Shown here: positions 9,329 through 19,554 of the stretch, one piece after another
Position numbering within the stretch: position 1 is the stretch's first letter
Layout: each line of letters starts with the position of its first letter
Origin: Clostridiaceae bacterium
GTDB lineage: Bacteria > Bacillota > Clostridia > Saccharofermentanales > DTU023
DNA: 45,565 bases
Reading direction: 5' to 3'
Assembly (NCBI GenBank): GCA_012522435.1
Contig: JAAYKK010000070.1
Location: forward strand, 1 to 45,565
Program-made: the position numbers and the translations under genes
The notes under the pieces: model-generated
What the model was told of the DNA's origin: nothing
What the model saw: only the letters and a program-made list of their open reading frames with translations
Database searches by the model: none

Positions 9329-10812
9329 ATTTGGATGAATTACAGAGCAAAACAAGTAGAAAAAGAACCGGTTTACGCTCTTTTATGAGATATTGGTTAA
9401 AACCGGGTCATTCTGTCCAAGATAAATCTCGTAGAAATTGGATGGATCTAGATAATGCTTCAACCATTTTTCCTTCCGTTTTGAATACTACTGATACTAA
9501 AGTTTTCCGTTTTACGGCAACCATTATCGACAATATAGATCCTATTTTATTGCAAAAGGCATTGGAGCAAACATATAATCATTTTCCACTTTATCACTCA
9601 GTAATTAGGCGGGGATTTTTTTGGTATTATTTTGAAGATAGTGATTTGATTCCGGTGGTCCAAAAAGAAACCACAGCACCTTGTATGCCTCTCTATCATT
9701 ATGATCAGAGGAATTTGCTCTTTCGAGTTTTATATTATCAGAATCGAATTCATTTAGAAGTGTTTCATGCACTTTCGGATGGAACCGGAGCTTTCTGGTT
9801 TTTGCAATTATTAGTTACAAATTATATTTTCTTACGTTATCCTGAAAGTTCAGCTCGTACCAGAAATCTAGGCGAGTTATTCAGTCTGCCGCATTACGAA
9901 CCGAACGAGCAAATCGACGACAGCTTCGCTCGTTATTTCAGTAAGAATAAAAGAGAAACTCCAGGAGTTTTTCCTAAACGAAAAAATGAGCCTGCAGATT
10001 ATAAACCTGAGACGAAAAAAACAAAAAATAAGAACAACAAAGAAAACAAGAAAATTTGGAAAAGAATATTTCAGATCCGTGGACGTAGAACTCAGGATAA
10101 TCGCATGCAGATTTTTGAAACCGAGATGCCGGTCAAATCTGTACTCAAACTTGCTAAAGAAAGAGGCGTGACATTATCTGTATTCTTGACCGCTCTTTTT
10201 ATTGAGTCAATTCACCGGACAATCAAAAGCAAACGCAAGAATCGCAGTGTAACGATTTCTGTGCCGATTAATTTACGTCAGTTTTATCCGTCAAATACGG
10301 CAAGAAACTTTTTTGCAACAACCTTGATCGGCTATCAGTTTGGCGAAGCGGGTCAAACTGACTCCTTTGAAAACATTTGTCAGGTCGTTGCAGATCAATA
10401 TGCAGAAGCCGTCAATTTGGAAAATATAGAAAAAAAATTACGTTCACTAATCAGGTTAGAAAAAAATGTTGCTATTCGTCCAATCTTCAGGCCTCTGAAA
10501 GATCTCATTCTTAAAATTGCTAATTTTTTCAACAATCAGGGGATTACTGCCGCTTTATCCAATATGGGCAAGATCACTTTTCCGGAGGCAGTTGAAGACT
10601 ATGTTGAGCAGATTTTTGTATACACTGCGGCAACCAGACCTCAGTTTGCCGCTATAACCCACAAAGATTATTTGACGATTAATTTCAGCTCGCCATATCA
10701 GAACACCGATATCCAGAAGAACTTTGTCAGACGCTTAACAGAGTTAAAAGTTCCGATAACTGTAGGTGCGAATCAAGTGAATCCTCCGGAGGAAGATAAT
10801 GAGATATTGTAA
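9325..10812 (+). CDS. alcohol-acetyltransferase / condensation-domain-like acyltransferase
   Basis: LEVFHALSDGTGAFWFLQLL (HxxxDG motif), two-lobe arrangement with SVPINLRQFYPSNTARNFF; ATGA overlap with upstream ORF. Confidence 0.75.
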   Translation: MNLDELQSKTSRKRTGLRSFMRYWLKPGHSVQDKSRRNWMDLDNASTIFPSVLNTTDTKVFRFTATIIDNIDPILLQKALEQTYNHFPLYHSVIRRGFFWYYFEDSDLIPVVQKETTAPCMPLYHYDQRNLLFRVLYYQNRIHLEVFHALSDGTGAFWFLQLLVTNYIFLRYPESSARTRNLGELFSLPHYEPNEQIDDSFARYFSKNKRETPGVFPKRKNEPADYKPETKKTKNKNNKENKKIWKRIFQIRGRRTQDNRMQIFETEMPVKSVLKLAKERGVTLSVFLTALFIESIHRTIKSKRKNRSVTISVPINLRQFYPSNTARNFFATTLIGYQFGEAGQTDSFENICQVVADQYAEAVNLENIEKKLRSLIRLEKNVAIRPIFRPLKDLILKIANFFNNQGITAALSNMGKITFPEAVEDYVEQIFVYTAATRPQFAAITHKDYLTINFSSPYQNTDIQKNFVRRLTELKVPITVGANQVNPPEEDNEIL

Positions 10813-11527
10813 AGAATGCTCTGTCAAGATAAAGGGTAATCCCACGAATTGTCCGCTCTGCAAACATCATACAAGTGAGCTCCCGCTTCATCTCGGTTCC
10901 TTGGAAAGTTCGGTTTTTTTTAATGGCCAAAAGTTTTTACCTAAAAATAGAGAATCGGATAAAGATCCTTTTCCGATTGTGCAGTTAAGGTATAAACAAT
11001 ATACTTTACTCAAAGTTTTACTTTTTGTTTCCTTTATTATTTACAGTATTTTATTATTAATTCATTTTTTGTTCCGAGATAGCGGCTTAAGAGCGAGTTA
11101 TATATTTGCCGGTTTGGGAAGTTTGTGGTTACTTGTCCTGACAATCGTGCGCAAAAGACGCAATGTCGGTAAAAGCATACTTTATCTGCTCAGTTTAATT
11201 TCCGGCTTGCTAGTCTTATGGGACAAGCTAACTATTTGGCACGGCTGGTCCTTGACTTATGCAATTCCTGCACTTGTCGGGATTGCTTTGCTTGCTATTC
11301 TAATTGCCGTTGGCTACATCCAACAGGAATTGGGGGATTATATTCTTTATATCGGTGCAGTGGCAATTATCGGTTTAGTACCGCTTTTGTTTATTATTTT
11401 CGGTTGGGTTTATGTCTTATGGCCGTCAATAGTTTCGATCAGTCTTAGTATTCTGATGTTAGTATACCTTTTGGCTTTCCGTCATCGTTTAATCGCTCAT
11501 GAGATAGTGAAGCGGATGCATATGTAA
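10799..11527 (+). CDS. DUF6320-like protein: N-terminal zinc ribbon plus multiple TM helices
   Basis: YCKECSVKIKGNPTNCPLCKH (two CxxC) followed by hydrophobic helices; overlaps upstream ORF by 14 nt. Confidence 0.65.
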   Translation: MRYCKECSVKIKGNPTNCPLCKHHTSELPLHLGSLESSVFFNGQKFLPKNRESDKDPFPIVQLRYKQYTLLKVLLFVSFIIYSILLLIHFLFRDSGLRASYIFAGLGSLWLLVLTIVRKRRNVGKSILYLLSLISGLLVLWDKLTIWHGWSLTYAIPALVGIALLAILIAVGYIQQELGDYILYIGAVAIIGLVPLLFIIFGWVYVLWPSIVSISLSILMLVYLLAFRHRLIAHEIVKRMHM

Positions 11528-11693
11528 GATTAAGAGCAGATCGATTAAAATCAGTCTGTTTGATTGTTCTTAATGGTCGGATTTTTATTTAAAGATTAAT
11601 GATAACTTAAGATAATACTTGTTAAATTATAACGAATTGCCTGGTTGATTTTGGTATACTACTAAAGGCTATTATTAGATTTTTGAGGAAACG

Positions 11694-14150
11694 ATGTCTA
11701 AGAAAAAAGATGAACCGATTAAACAACAGATCGAACAAATAAATCAAGCGGATATACTGAACACATCATTACAAGGCTTATCTACAGCAGAGGTTCAAAA
11801 ACGACGTGAGGCAGGACTTGGTAATGAGGAATCACAATCACCGGTCAAGTCAACTTTGCAAATTGTTTTAGACCATGTTTTAACTCCTTTTAATTTATTA
11901 AATTTAATTTTAGCATCAATAGTATTTTTTGTAGCATTGGGGCAACCTAAATATTTTCTAAATATTTTATTTTTTGGTGTTGCAATTATCAACACGGTCA
12001 GCGGACTGTTCCAAGAATTAAAAGCCAGAAAAGAAGTACAAAGACTTTCCTTGCTCAGTCAACCAAAGGTTTTAGTAATCAGAGACGGAATCACAAAAGA
12101 GATTAAGAGTGAAGAGTTGGTCATTGGTGATTTAATTAAGTTACATACTGAAGACCAGCTGACTGTAGACGCTACACTAGTTGAATCCGTTAACTTTGAA
12201 GTCGATGAATCTCTTCTGACCGGAGAATCTGACCCTATTCATAAAAGGATTGGTGATCAGCTTTTTTCCGGCTGCTTTGTTGTTTCAGGTCGTGGTTTAG
12301 CCGTCGTCGATCAAACCGGTTCCACAACGTACGCAGCTAAAATTATGACCGAAGCAAAACAGATACGTCAGATAAATTCAGAGATCATGCATTCTTTGAA
12401 TAAGATTGTTAAAGCATTGGGGCTTGTGATTGTAATTGTCGGCATTCTTATGTTGATTTCAAAATTATTGATCAATCCGTTGCCTGATTGGAGAGCGGTC
12501 TTGGTTTCAACAGTTGCCGCATTGGTTGGGATGATACCTGAAGGTTTGGTTTTACTGACGTCTGTTGCTTTTGTAGTAGGAGTTATTAAACTTTCAGCTC
12601 ATAATGTGCTTGTTCAAAAAATGAGTTCAATTGAAACTTTAGCAAGGATTGACACTCTGTGTGTTGATAAGACCGGAACAATAACTAGCGGTAAGATGAG
12701 AGTAATTGACGTTGATACTAAAAATGATCAGCCACTATCTGTGGAAGATCGACAGTCAATAGCTTATTGTTTAAAAGCACTTGATGATCGTAATACAACC
12801 TCAGAAGCAATCTTGGCTTATTTTCAACCCGATCCTCAATTTGCAGAAGAATATTCAGTAATTAACTATTATTCATTTTCTTCAGCTAAAAAATGGTCCG
12901 GTGTTCAATTTGAAAAACAAGGAACTTGGATTTTAGGTGCAACAGAAATAATTTTGAATGGTAGGTTAGAAGAAATTCCTACTGACTTGCTTAGCGAGAC
13001 AGCTGAGGATAAGAGAATTATTGCGGTTGCCAAAACCGATCATGGATTAACGGACAGTGAGCGATTACCTGATGATCTGGAAATTGTTTGTTTTATCGAG
13101 ATTGAAGAAGAACTTAGAGAAAATGCTCAGGATATTTTTGATTACTGTGCAGAGCAAGGTGTTGAAATAAAAATTATCTCCGGTGATAATCCGAAAACCG
13201 TACAGGCTATAGCCAGAACGGCAGGTATCAAGAATCTGGAAAAAGCGATTGATATGAGCACTTTAGCTGAAAATACAGATTATGAAGAGATAGTGGAAAA
13301 GTATCAATTGTTCGGTAGAGTAAGCCCCTTCCAGAAAAAAAAGTTGATCGGAGCATTACAAGCTAACGGACACAATGTAGCTATGGTTGGTGACGGAGTT
13401 AATGATGTCCCGGCATTGAAAAAAGCAGATGTCAGTGTAGCGATAGCTCAAGGCAGTGATGCGGCAAGAGTCAGTGCAGATCTTGTTTTGATGGAAAACG
13501 ATTTATCGATGATGATTCCAACTGTTTATGAAGGTAGAAGAGTAATCAATAATGTTGAACGAGCAGCCGTTTTGTTTTTGACAAAAACGGTATATATGTC
13601 ATTGTTAGCTTTGTTATTTATTTTCTTACCAAAGAGATTTCCTCTGTTTCCTATTCAAATGACCTTAATCGGAAGCTTTGTGATAGGGATGCCGGGATTC
13701 TTTCTCTCCTTAATTCCAAATCGGAATCGAGTTAGCGGAAGATTCTTAACCAAAATAACGCGCTTAGCCATACCTGCGGGAATTACCGCAACTTTATCGG
13801 TACTAATACACCAGGTCACTATGCATGTTTTACGTTTGCCAAAAGGATATCATAGTACTGTTTCATTAATTATTTTACTCGCTGTGAGTTTAATGGTGCT
13901 CTGGAAAGTATGTCAGCCGTTTAACAAATTTACTTTGCCGATCTGGCTGCTTTCTCTCACTTCAGTCTTGATACCAATCCTTTTTTTACCGGATCTATTT
14001 TTCTTGACTGCTCTGGATATGAACGGGATAATTTATGTTGCAATTTTCATTATTATTATTTTGTTGTTATTGCACTTAATTACCTTTCTCTCTGAAAAAT
14101 TATTTTATAGTAAATTAGACCTTAAAGATGATGAGGAAATTTCATGTTAA
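11694..14150 (+). CDS. cation-translocating P-type ATPase
   Basis: VDESLLTGESDPI, LCVDKTGTITSGKM, MVGDGVNDVPALKKADVSVAIAQGSDAA; multiple TM segments. Confidence 0.93.
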   Translation: MSKKKDEPIKQQIEQINQADILNTSLQGLSTAEVQKRREAGLGNEESQSPVKSTLQIVLDHVLTPFNLLNLILASIVFFVALGQPKYFLNILFFGVAIINTVSGLFQELKARKEVQRLSLLSQPKVLVIRDGITKEIKSEELVIGDLIKLHTEDQLTVDATLVESVNFEVDESLLTGESDPIHKRIGDQLFSGCFVVSGRGLAVVDQTGSTTYAAKIMTEAKQIRQINSEIMHSLNKIVKALGLVIVIVGILMLISKLLINPLPDWRAVLVSTVAALVGMIPEGLVLLTSVAFVVGVIKLSAHNVLVQKMSSIETLARIDTLCVDKTGTITSGKMRVIDVDTKNDQPLSVEDRQSIAYCLKALDDRNTTSEAILAYFQPDPQFAEEYSVINYYSFSSAKKWSGVQFEKQGTWILGATEIILNGRLEEIPTDLLSETAEDKRIIAVAKTDHGLTDSERLPDDLEIVCFIEIEEELRENAQDIFDYCAEQGVEIKIISGDNPKTVQAIARTAGIKNLEKAIDMSTLAENTDYEEIVEKYQLFGRVSPFQKKKLIGALQANGHNVAMVGDGVNDVPALKKADVSVAIAQGSDAARVSADLVLMENDLSMMIPTVYEGRRVINNVERAAVLFLTKTVYMSLLALLFIFLPKRFPLFPIQMTLIGSFVIGMPGFFLSLIPNRNRVSGRFLTKITRLAIPAGITATLSVLIHQVTMHVLRLPKGYHSTVSLIILLAVSLMVLWKVCQPFNKFTLPIWLLSLTSVLIPILFLPDLFFLTALDMNGIIYVAIFIIIILLLLHLITFLSEKLFYSKLDLKDDEEISC

Positions 14151-14929
14151 AAGTAAATCAAGTAACCAAAACATATGGTGATTTAAAAGCGAATGACAAT
14201 GTCAGTATAGAAATCGAGGAGAATTCCGTTGCTCTACTCGTAGGTCCAAATGGGGCGGGTAAGTCTACCTTGCTCAAGTGCATTATGGGCTTGTTGCGTT
14301 ATACGGGCGAGATTGAGATCAGGGGACAAAGGAATAAATCAACTGAGGCAAAACGGATTATGGGTTATGTTCCGGAAATACCGCACATGTATCCTCTGTT
14401 AACTATTGCTGAACATCTGGAATTTACTGCCAGAGCATATAAGCTTGATGATTCATGGTCTGAAAAGGCGGACTTTCTGCTCGAACGTTTTGAATTGGCT
14501 GACAAAAAAGATAAATTAGGCGGAACTCTGTCCAAAGGTATGCAACAGAAACTCAGTATCTGTGTTGCTCTATTGCCGGAACCTGATTTTATCTTATTTG
14601 ATGAACCGTTAATTGGCTTGGATCCCTATGCGATAAAACAATTAAAGAACATTTTTCGGGAATTGGCAGAAAAAGGACATTCACTCTTAATCAGTACGCA
14701 TATTTTAGATACGGTTGACCAATTGTGGGATCAGGTATTTATCATGGATCATGGTAAAGTTGTGGCAAATGGTAAAAAAGCCGAACTTGATCAGCTGGGT
14801 AAAACCTTAGAAGATTTTTTCTTTGATGTAACGGATCAGCAAAGAGGTGTTGTGCTGACTGAGACCGAATTGGCTGCGGCGGCAAATAGTCAACAAATGT
14901 CTGAACCTAACCAACAATCTGAGAAGTAG
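14144..14929 (+). CDS. ABC transporter ATP-binding protein
   Basis: LLVGPNGAGKSTLLKCI (Walker A), LSKGMQQKLSI (signature-like), FILFDEPLIGLDP (Walker B), STHILDT; overlaps P-type ATPase stop. Confidence 0.93.
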   Translation: MLKVNQVTKTYGDLKANDNVSIEIEENSVALLVGPNGAGKSTLLKCIMGLLRYTGEIEIRGQRNKSTEAKRIMGYVPEIPHMYPLLTIAEHLEFTARAYKLDDSWSEKADFLLERFELADKKDKLGGTLSKGMQQKLSICVALLPEPDFILFDEPLIGLDPYAIKQLKNIFRELAEKGHSLLISTHILDTVDQLWDQVFIMDHGKVVANGKKAELDQLGKTLEDFFFDVTDQQRGVVLTETELAAAANSQQMSEPNQQSEK

Positions 14930-14938
14930 AGCCGATAA

Positions 14939-16537
14939 ATGAGAGCATTATTTTATCTTAAAATCAGAACAATAATCAATAGTATTAAGCAGTTGAAAGA
15001 AAAACCGAGCAAATTGATTTCTGCTCTGTTTTATCTCGGATTCTTAACTTTTATTTTTGTGGTTCCATCTTCTAATACTCAAAGAAATCCTTTAGAAACA
15101 ATTGCCGGAGTAGAAGATTTCTCGCTCTTAGTGTTTTCAGCGATCTTATTCTTGATCATGATCTTTGTAAATACAATCGCGTGGCATACCGGAACCAAGC
15201 GGGGAGTTAGTATTTTCACCTTTCCAGATACACAATTTTTATTTACAGCTCCTCTTAAACCAGCTACTATTTTGCTTTACGGAATGCTGAGTCAAGTTAG
15301 AACTTCATTGATCAGTACAGCTTTTTTACTTTATCAAATTCCCAATCTGAAAAGATTAAATTTGAGCGGCAATCAGATTGTAGGAGTTTTTGCTATCTGG
15401 TTTTTGTTGGTGTTTTCTAATCATATTATTACGGCTTTTATTTATGCCATCAGTTTTCAATCTGAAAAAAGAAAAACACTTGTCTTAAGTGTTGTATATG
15501 GACTAATTACACTGACTGTGGTTTTATTTGCTTTTTTTGCAATCCGGGAAGGTTCCTTTTTTAACGGTTTTCTTAAATTCATTGAGACAAAATTATTATA
15601 TCTGATTCCGGGTGCCGGCTGGGCAAAAGGAATTTTGGACGGCTTGTTATTTGGCTTTGGCTGGTTGAACATAGTTTGTTTTGCAGCTTTTTTGATTGCG
15701 CCAATCATTTTGCTGCGTTTGATCTACAAGATCGATTTTGATTATTTTGAAGATGCATTATCAATGATCCAAATTGCACCCGGTACTGATCAGCAGGCAG
15801 AAGCAAATCAAGCAGCATTAACAAAGTATTTCAATCGAGTTAAAATTAGAAAAACCGGATTGAATCATGGTTATGGAGAATCAGCAATCTTTTATAAACA
15901 ACTACGAGAACACCGCAGATCCAGACCTCATTTGATCGGTTTAAGTATGTTGGTTTTGCTCTTAATCTTAGGAGCTATGGCGGTTTCTACGACAGGAAGT
16001 CCGACAATGAAAAATCCTCTAATCTTTTGGGGTGCCAGTGCTTTTATGTTGTTCTTTTTCTCCTTTAATTCGACAACTTTTAGAGCTCTGAATGAACATC
16101 AGTTTTTCACCCTGCCGGGCAAGTCAAGTTTAAAGATAATCTATGCAAGTTTGTTGGGAATATTACTTGCTATGCAAGATTTAGTTCCGGCATATTTATT
16201 TGTAATAATCTATCAGAAATTTAATCTATTATTGTTGATTGTGGGTCTTTTACTGAGTGGCAGTTTATTTATGGTTTTTAATACTTCACAGATAATAGTA
16301 TTCAGAATTTTCGGTGAAATAAAATCTGCATTTTCGACCATGGTTATGATTACTCTATCGTTAGTATGTAGCATTCCCGGTATTGCATTAATCGTGATTG
16401 GCGGTCTCGGTGCTTTTTCTAATCCGGCTGTATGGAGTTACCTGCTAATTGCTGTGGGTTTTATGGTGAATTGTCTGATCGGTCTGCTGGGGGTAGCTGT
16501 TGGGAAGAGATATTTAGAGGAAGGTCCAATTCGCTAA
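14939..16537 (+). CDS. ABC exporter permease (multi-TM)
   Basis: 532 aa with many hydrophobic helices, 9 nt after the ABC ATPase; FTFPDTQFLFTAPLKPATILLYG typical of clostridial ABC exporter permeases. Confidence 0.75.
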   Translation: MRALFYLKIRTIINSIKQLKEKPSKLISALFYLGFLTFIFVVPSSNTQRNPLETIAGVEDFSLLVFSAILFLIMIFVNTIAWHTGTKRGVSIFTFPDTQFLFTAPLKPATILLYGMLSQVRTSLISTAFLLYQIPNLKRLNLSGNQIVGVFAIWFLLVFSNHIITAFIYAISFQSEKRKTLVLSVVYGLITLTVVLFAFFAIREGSFFNGFLKFIETKLLYLIPGAGWAKGILDGLLFGFGWLNIVCFAAFLIAPIILLRLIYKIDFDYFEDALSMIQIAPGTDQQAEANQAALTKYFNRVKIRKTGLNHGYGESAIFYKQLREHRRSRPHLIGLSMLVLLLILGAMAVSTTGSPTMKNPLIFWGASAFMLFFFSFNSTTFRALNEHQFFTLPGKSSLKIIYASLLGILLAMQDLVPAYLFVIIYQKFNLLLLIVGLLLSGSLFMVFNTSQIIVFRIFGEIKSAFSTMVMITLSLVCSIPGIALIVIGGLGAFSNPAVWSYLLIAVGFMVNCLIGLLGVAVGKRYLEEGPIR

Positions 16538-16604
16538 TTACTTGAAAAAAGCAGGTGGAATATTCATAATATTAGCAAATGTTCGATTAAATTAAATTGA
16601 AATT

Positions 16605-16635
16605 AAAGGGAGTGCGCAACAGGACTCCCTTTTGT
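16605..16635 (+). terminator. intrinsic-terminator-like hairpin upstream of trkA
   Basis: AAAGGGAGT (16605-16613) pairs ACTCCCTTT (16624-16632), followed by short T-rich tract (tttgttt). Confidence 0.6.
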
Positions 16636-16658
16636 TTAAGAAACATAGAGGGAAGAGC

Positions 16659-18107
16659 ATGCAAATCGTAATTGGCGGTGCAGGGAAAATCGGTCAAGCT
16701 TTATGTCTTGAGTTAGCCGATGAAGGGCACGATATTATTCTGATTGAAAAAGATGAGAATACGATTGAGCGTATTATCGAACGTAGTGATATTTCCGGTA
16801 TTGCCGGCAGTGTTGTAGATTACGATATTCAAATTGAAGCAGGTGTTCCTGATTGCGATCTTTTTATCAGTGTGACCGGTAATGATGAAATCAACTTGAT
16901 TTCTGCCATATTAGCTGACCGTTTGGGAGCGGGCTATACGGTTGCCAGGGTAGGTGATCCGCAATATGGCACTCATATGGGTCTCATGCGACGAGCTTTG
17001 GGTGTTTCTCTGATGATTAATCCCAAGCTTGAAGCCGCTCGTGAGATTGCTAAAAGCATCAGTTCTCCCAGTTCCGTATCGGTTGAGAGTTTTGTGCATG
17101 GTAGAGTGAATATGCACGAAATGATCATTGATGAATGTAGCGGCTTATGTAAACTAAATCTGTCTGATTTTAGAAAGAGATTTACTTCCTTAATTGTCTG
17201 TGCCGTGCAAAGGGGGCAGGAGGTTGTGATCCCCGGAGGCTCATTTATTTTTGAAGCCGGGGATGTTGTTTTGCTAACCGGGTTTATCAGAGATCTCGAA
17301 CAATTCTGTATAAAAAATGGTATCGCCCAAAAACCTATCAAAGATATTCTGGTTATTGGTGGAGGAGAGATTACCGATTATTTGTGTCGGATTTTAGAAC
17401 GCAGCACCCGTAAATACAAGTTGACAGTGATTGAGCAAGATGAAGACATTGCTTGGGCTTTAGCGGCTGAACATTCAGATATTACAGTCTTGCACGGTGA
17501 CGGGACTGACCATGATGTTCTACAAGAAATAAATTATGATTTGTATGATGCTATTGTTGCTTTGACCGGAATTGATGAAGAAAATATCATGATCGGTCTC
17601 TTAGCAGCTCAAAAGTCAATTCGGAAGATCATCAGCAAAGTAAACCGTACCGAAATATTACCGATTGTACAAGACAATGGGTTGCAAACTATTATTACTC
17701 CAAAATCAATCGTGACCGAACATTTGGTCAGATTTGTTAGAGCACATCAAAATGCAATGGGTTCAAATGTTGAAGCCTTGCATAGAATATTTAACAATGC
17801 AGCTGAAGTATTAGAATTCTGTGTACGGCCTGACAGCAAAATTATTGATACACCTTTAAAGGAACTTAATCTCAAAGATAATATCCTGATCGTGTTTATT
17901 TTACGAATCAATCAAGTTATTTTTCCCACAGGGGATGATGTAATTAAAGCTGATGATCATATTGTAGTTGTTTCCAAAGAAAAAATGTTTGATGATGTGG
18001 ATGATATTTTGTCCGATCAAAAAAACAAACCTAAATTTCTAGATGATATAGCAGATGTAGAAGTTGAGCCATTGAGGGCAGACAAGGATCCAGCTGATGA
18101 ATATTAA
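16659..18107 (+). CDS. trkA: Trk potassium uptake system NAD-binding peripheral protein TrkA
   Basis: IVIGGAGKIGQALCLELADEGHDIILIEKD and second RCK domain ILVIGGGEITDYLCRILE; ATG 16659 with gggaag RBS preferred over the TTG at 16632. Confidence 0.9.
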   Translation: MQIVIGGAGKIGQALCLELADEGHDIILIEKDENTIERIIERSDISGIAGSVVDYDIQIEAGVPDCDLFISVTGNDEINLISAILADRLGAGYTVARVGDPQYGTHMGLMRRALGVSLMINPKLEAAREIAKSISSPSSVSVESFVHGRVNMHEMIIDECSGLCKLNLSDFRKRFTSLIVCAVQRGQEVVIPGGSFIFEAGDVVLLTGFIRDLEQFCIKNGIAQKPIKDILVIGGGEITDYLCRILERSTRKYKLTVIEQDEDIAWALAAEHSDITVLHGDGTDHDVLQEINYDLYDAIVALTGIDEENIMIGLLAAQKSIRKIISKVNRTEILPIVQDNGLQTIITPKSIVTEHLVRFVRAHQNAMGSNVEALHRIFNNAAEVLEFCVRPDSKIIDTPLKELNLKDNILIVFILRINQVIFPTGDDVIKADDHIVVVSKEKMFDDVDDILSDQKNKPKFLDDIADVEVEPLRADKDPADEY

Positions 18108-19554
18108 GATTGTTCGTTATTTTGTTAGCAAATTGATCCAGGTTGAAGCCGGTTTGATGCTCTTGCCTTGTTTGATCAGTTTGATTTATGGTGAACCTTT
18201 TTCAAATTTGCTCAGTTTTCTAATTGCTATGGGGATTATATTTTTGATCAGTTTTGTAATCACCACAAAAAAGCCTGAACTAAAAACATTGCATACTAAG
18301 GAAGGTATGCTTATCGTAGCTCTAACCTGGATAAGTTGGACTTGTTTCGGTGCATTACCTTTTGTTATCTCCGGTGAAATTCCTTTTTATATTGATGCTG
18401 TTTTTGAGATGGCAAGTGGATTTAGTACAACAGGTGCTTCAATTCTCAGGGATGTGGAAAGTTTGAGTCATTCTACATTGTTCTGGCGTTCGTTTTCGCA
18501 CTTGATTGGGGGGATGGGTGTTTTAGTTTTTGCCCTGGCTATTTTTCCTACCGGTGCATCGGAAACTGTTCATCTGATGCGAGCAGAGGTTCCCGGTCCG
18601 AGATTTGGCAAATTGGTTTCTAAACTAAAAGAGACTGCCTTGATTTTATATACGATTTATTTTGTCTTGACTTTGATTACAGTTATTTTGCTTATTTTTG
18701 GAGGTATGAATGTTTTCGATTCATTTTGCCATTCATTTGGAATTGCCGGAACCGGTGGTTTCAGTACCCGTAATGCCAGTATAGGATTTTATAACAGTGC
18801 CTATATTGAATGGGTTACAGGTATGATGATGCTGATGTTCGGCATGAATTTCAACTTATTCTATATGGTTATTTTAGGACAAGTGGTTTCCGTTTTTCGT
18901 AATGAAGAATTGCGAGTATATTTAAGTGTAATAATTAGTGCAACAGGTATTATTACCTTGACAAATCATCTGAACGGGATCTATACAGACTTAGCAACAA
19001 ATATTCGGCATACATTCTTTTCTGTTTCTTCGGTAATTACAACTACCGGCTATTTAACTGTTGATTTTTCCGACTGGGCATTAACCGCATTGACGATTTT
19101 TGCTTTATTAATGTTCATTGGAGGGATGGCAGGTTCTACCGGCGGCGGTTTCAAAGTTGCCAGGTTGACCATTGCCGGGAAATCAATGTTTAATGAATTT
19201 CGCTTAATGCAAAACCCGAGACGAGTAACCGTAACCAAGTTTAATCAGAGTCCTTTAACTGTAGATCAAGTCACAAGGATTCGTAATTATTCACTTGCTT
19301 ATATCTTTTGCTTAGTCTTAATTATTTTATTAATTACGCCGGACACACCGGACATGCAGACAGCGATCAGTGCGGGTATGAACACTTTTAATAATATTGG
19401 GGTCGGTTTTGCAACCGATGGTTCTTCGGTACCATTTACTGATTATAATGTCTTTTCAAAGATTGTTTTGATCTTTTCTATGATCGCGGGACGTTTGGAG
19501 ATTTATCCGTTGATAGTTCTTTTATCACCTAATACTTATCTGAGTAAAAGCTAA
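18097..19554 (+). CDS. trkH: Trk potassium uptake membrane protein TrkH
   Basis: ASGFSTTGASIL, GIAGTGGFSTRNASIG, SSVITTTGYLTVDF, AGSTGGGFKVAR selectivity/pore motifs; overlaps trkA. Confidence 0.92.
   Translation: MNIKIVRYFVSKLIQVEAGLMLLPCLISLIYGEPFSNLLSFLIAMGIIFLISFVITTKKPELKTLHTKEGMLIVALTWISWTCFGALPFVISGEIPFYIDAVFEMASGFSTTGASILRDVESLSHSTLFWRSFSHLIGGMGVLVFALAIFPTGASETVHLMRAEVPGPRFGKLVSKLKETALILYTIYFVLTLITVILLIFGGMNVFDSFCHSFGIAGTGGFSTRNASIGFYNSAYIEWVTGMMMLMFGMNFNLFYMVILGQVVSVFRNEELRVYLSVIISATGIITLTNHLNGIYTDLATNIRHTFFSVSSVITTTGYLTVDFSDWALTALTIFALLMFIGGMAGSTGGGFKVARLTIAGKSMFNEFRLMQNPRRVTVTKFNQSPLTVDQVTRIRNYSLAYIFCLVLIILLITPDTPDMQTAISAGMNTFNNIGVGFATDGSSVPFTDYNVFSKIVLIFSMIAGRLEIYPLIVLLSPNTYLSKS

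Noticed and set aside
11528-11693. Terminator from the imperfect inverted repeat TTAAGAGCA/TGTTCTTAA after the DUF6320-like gene
   Set aside because: The long loop, AT-rich stem and offset T-run make it too weak to call confidently.
16538-16658. c-di-AMP (ydaO/yuaA) riboswitch upstream of trkA
   Set aside because: Only about 120 nt are available and I could not see the conserved ydaO core sequences; only the simple hairpin is supportable.
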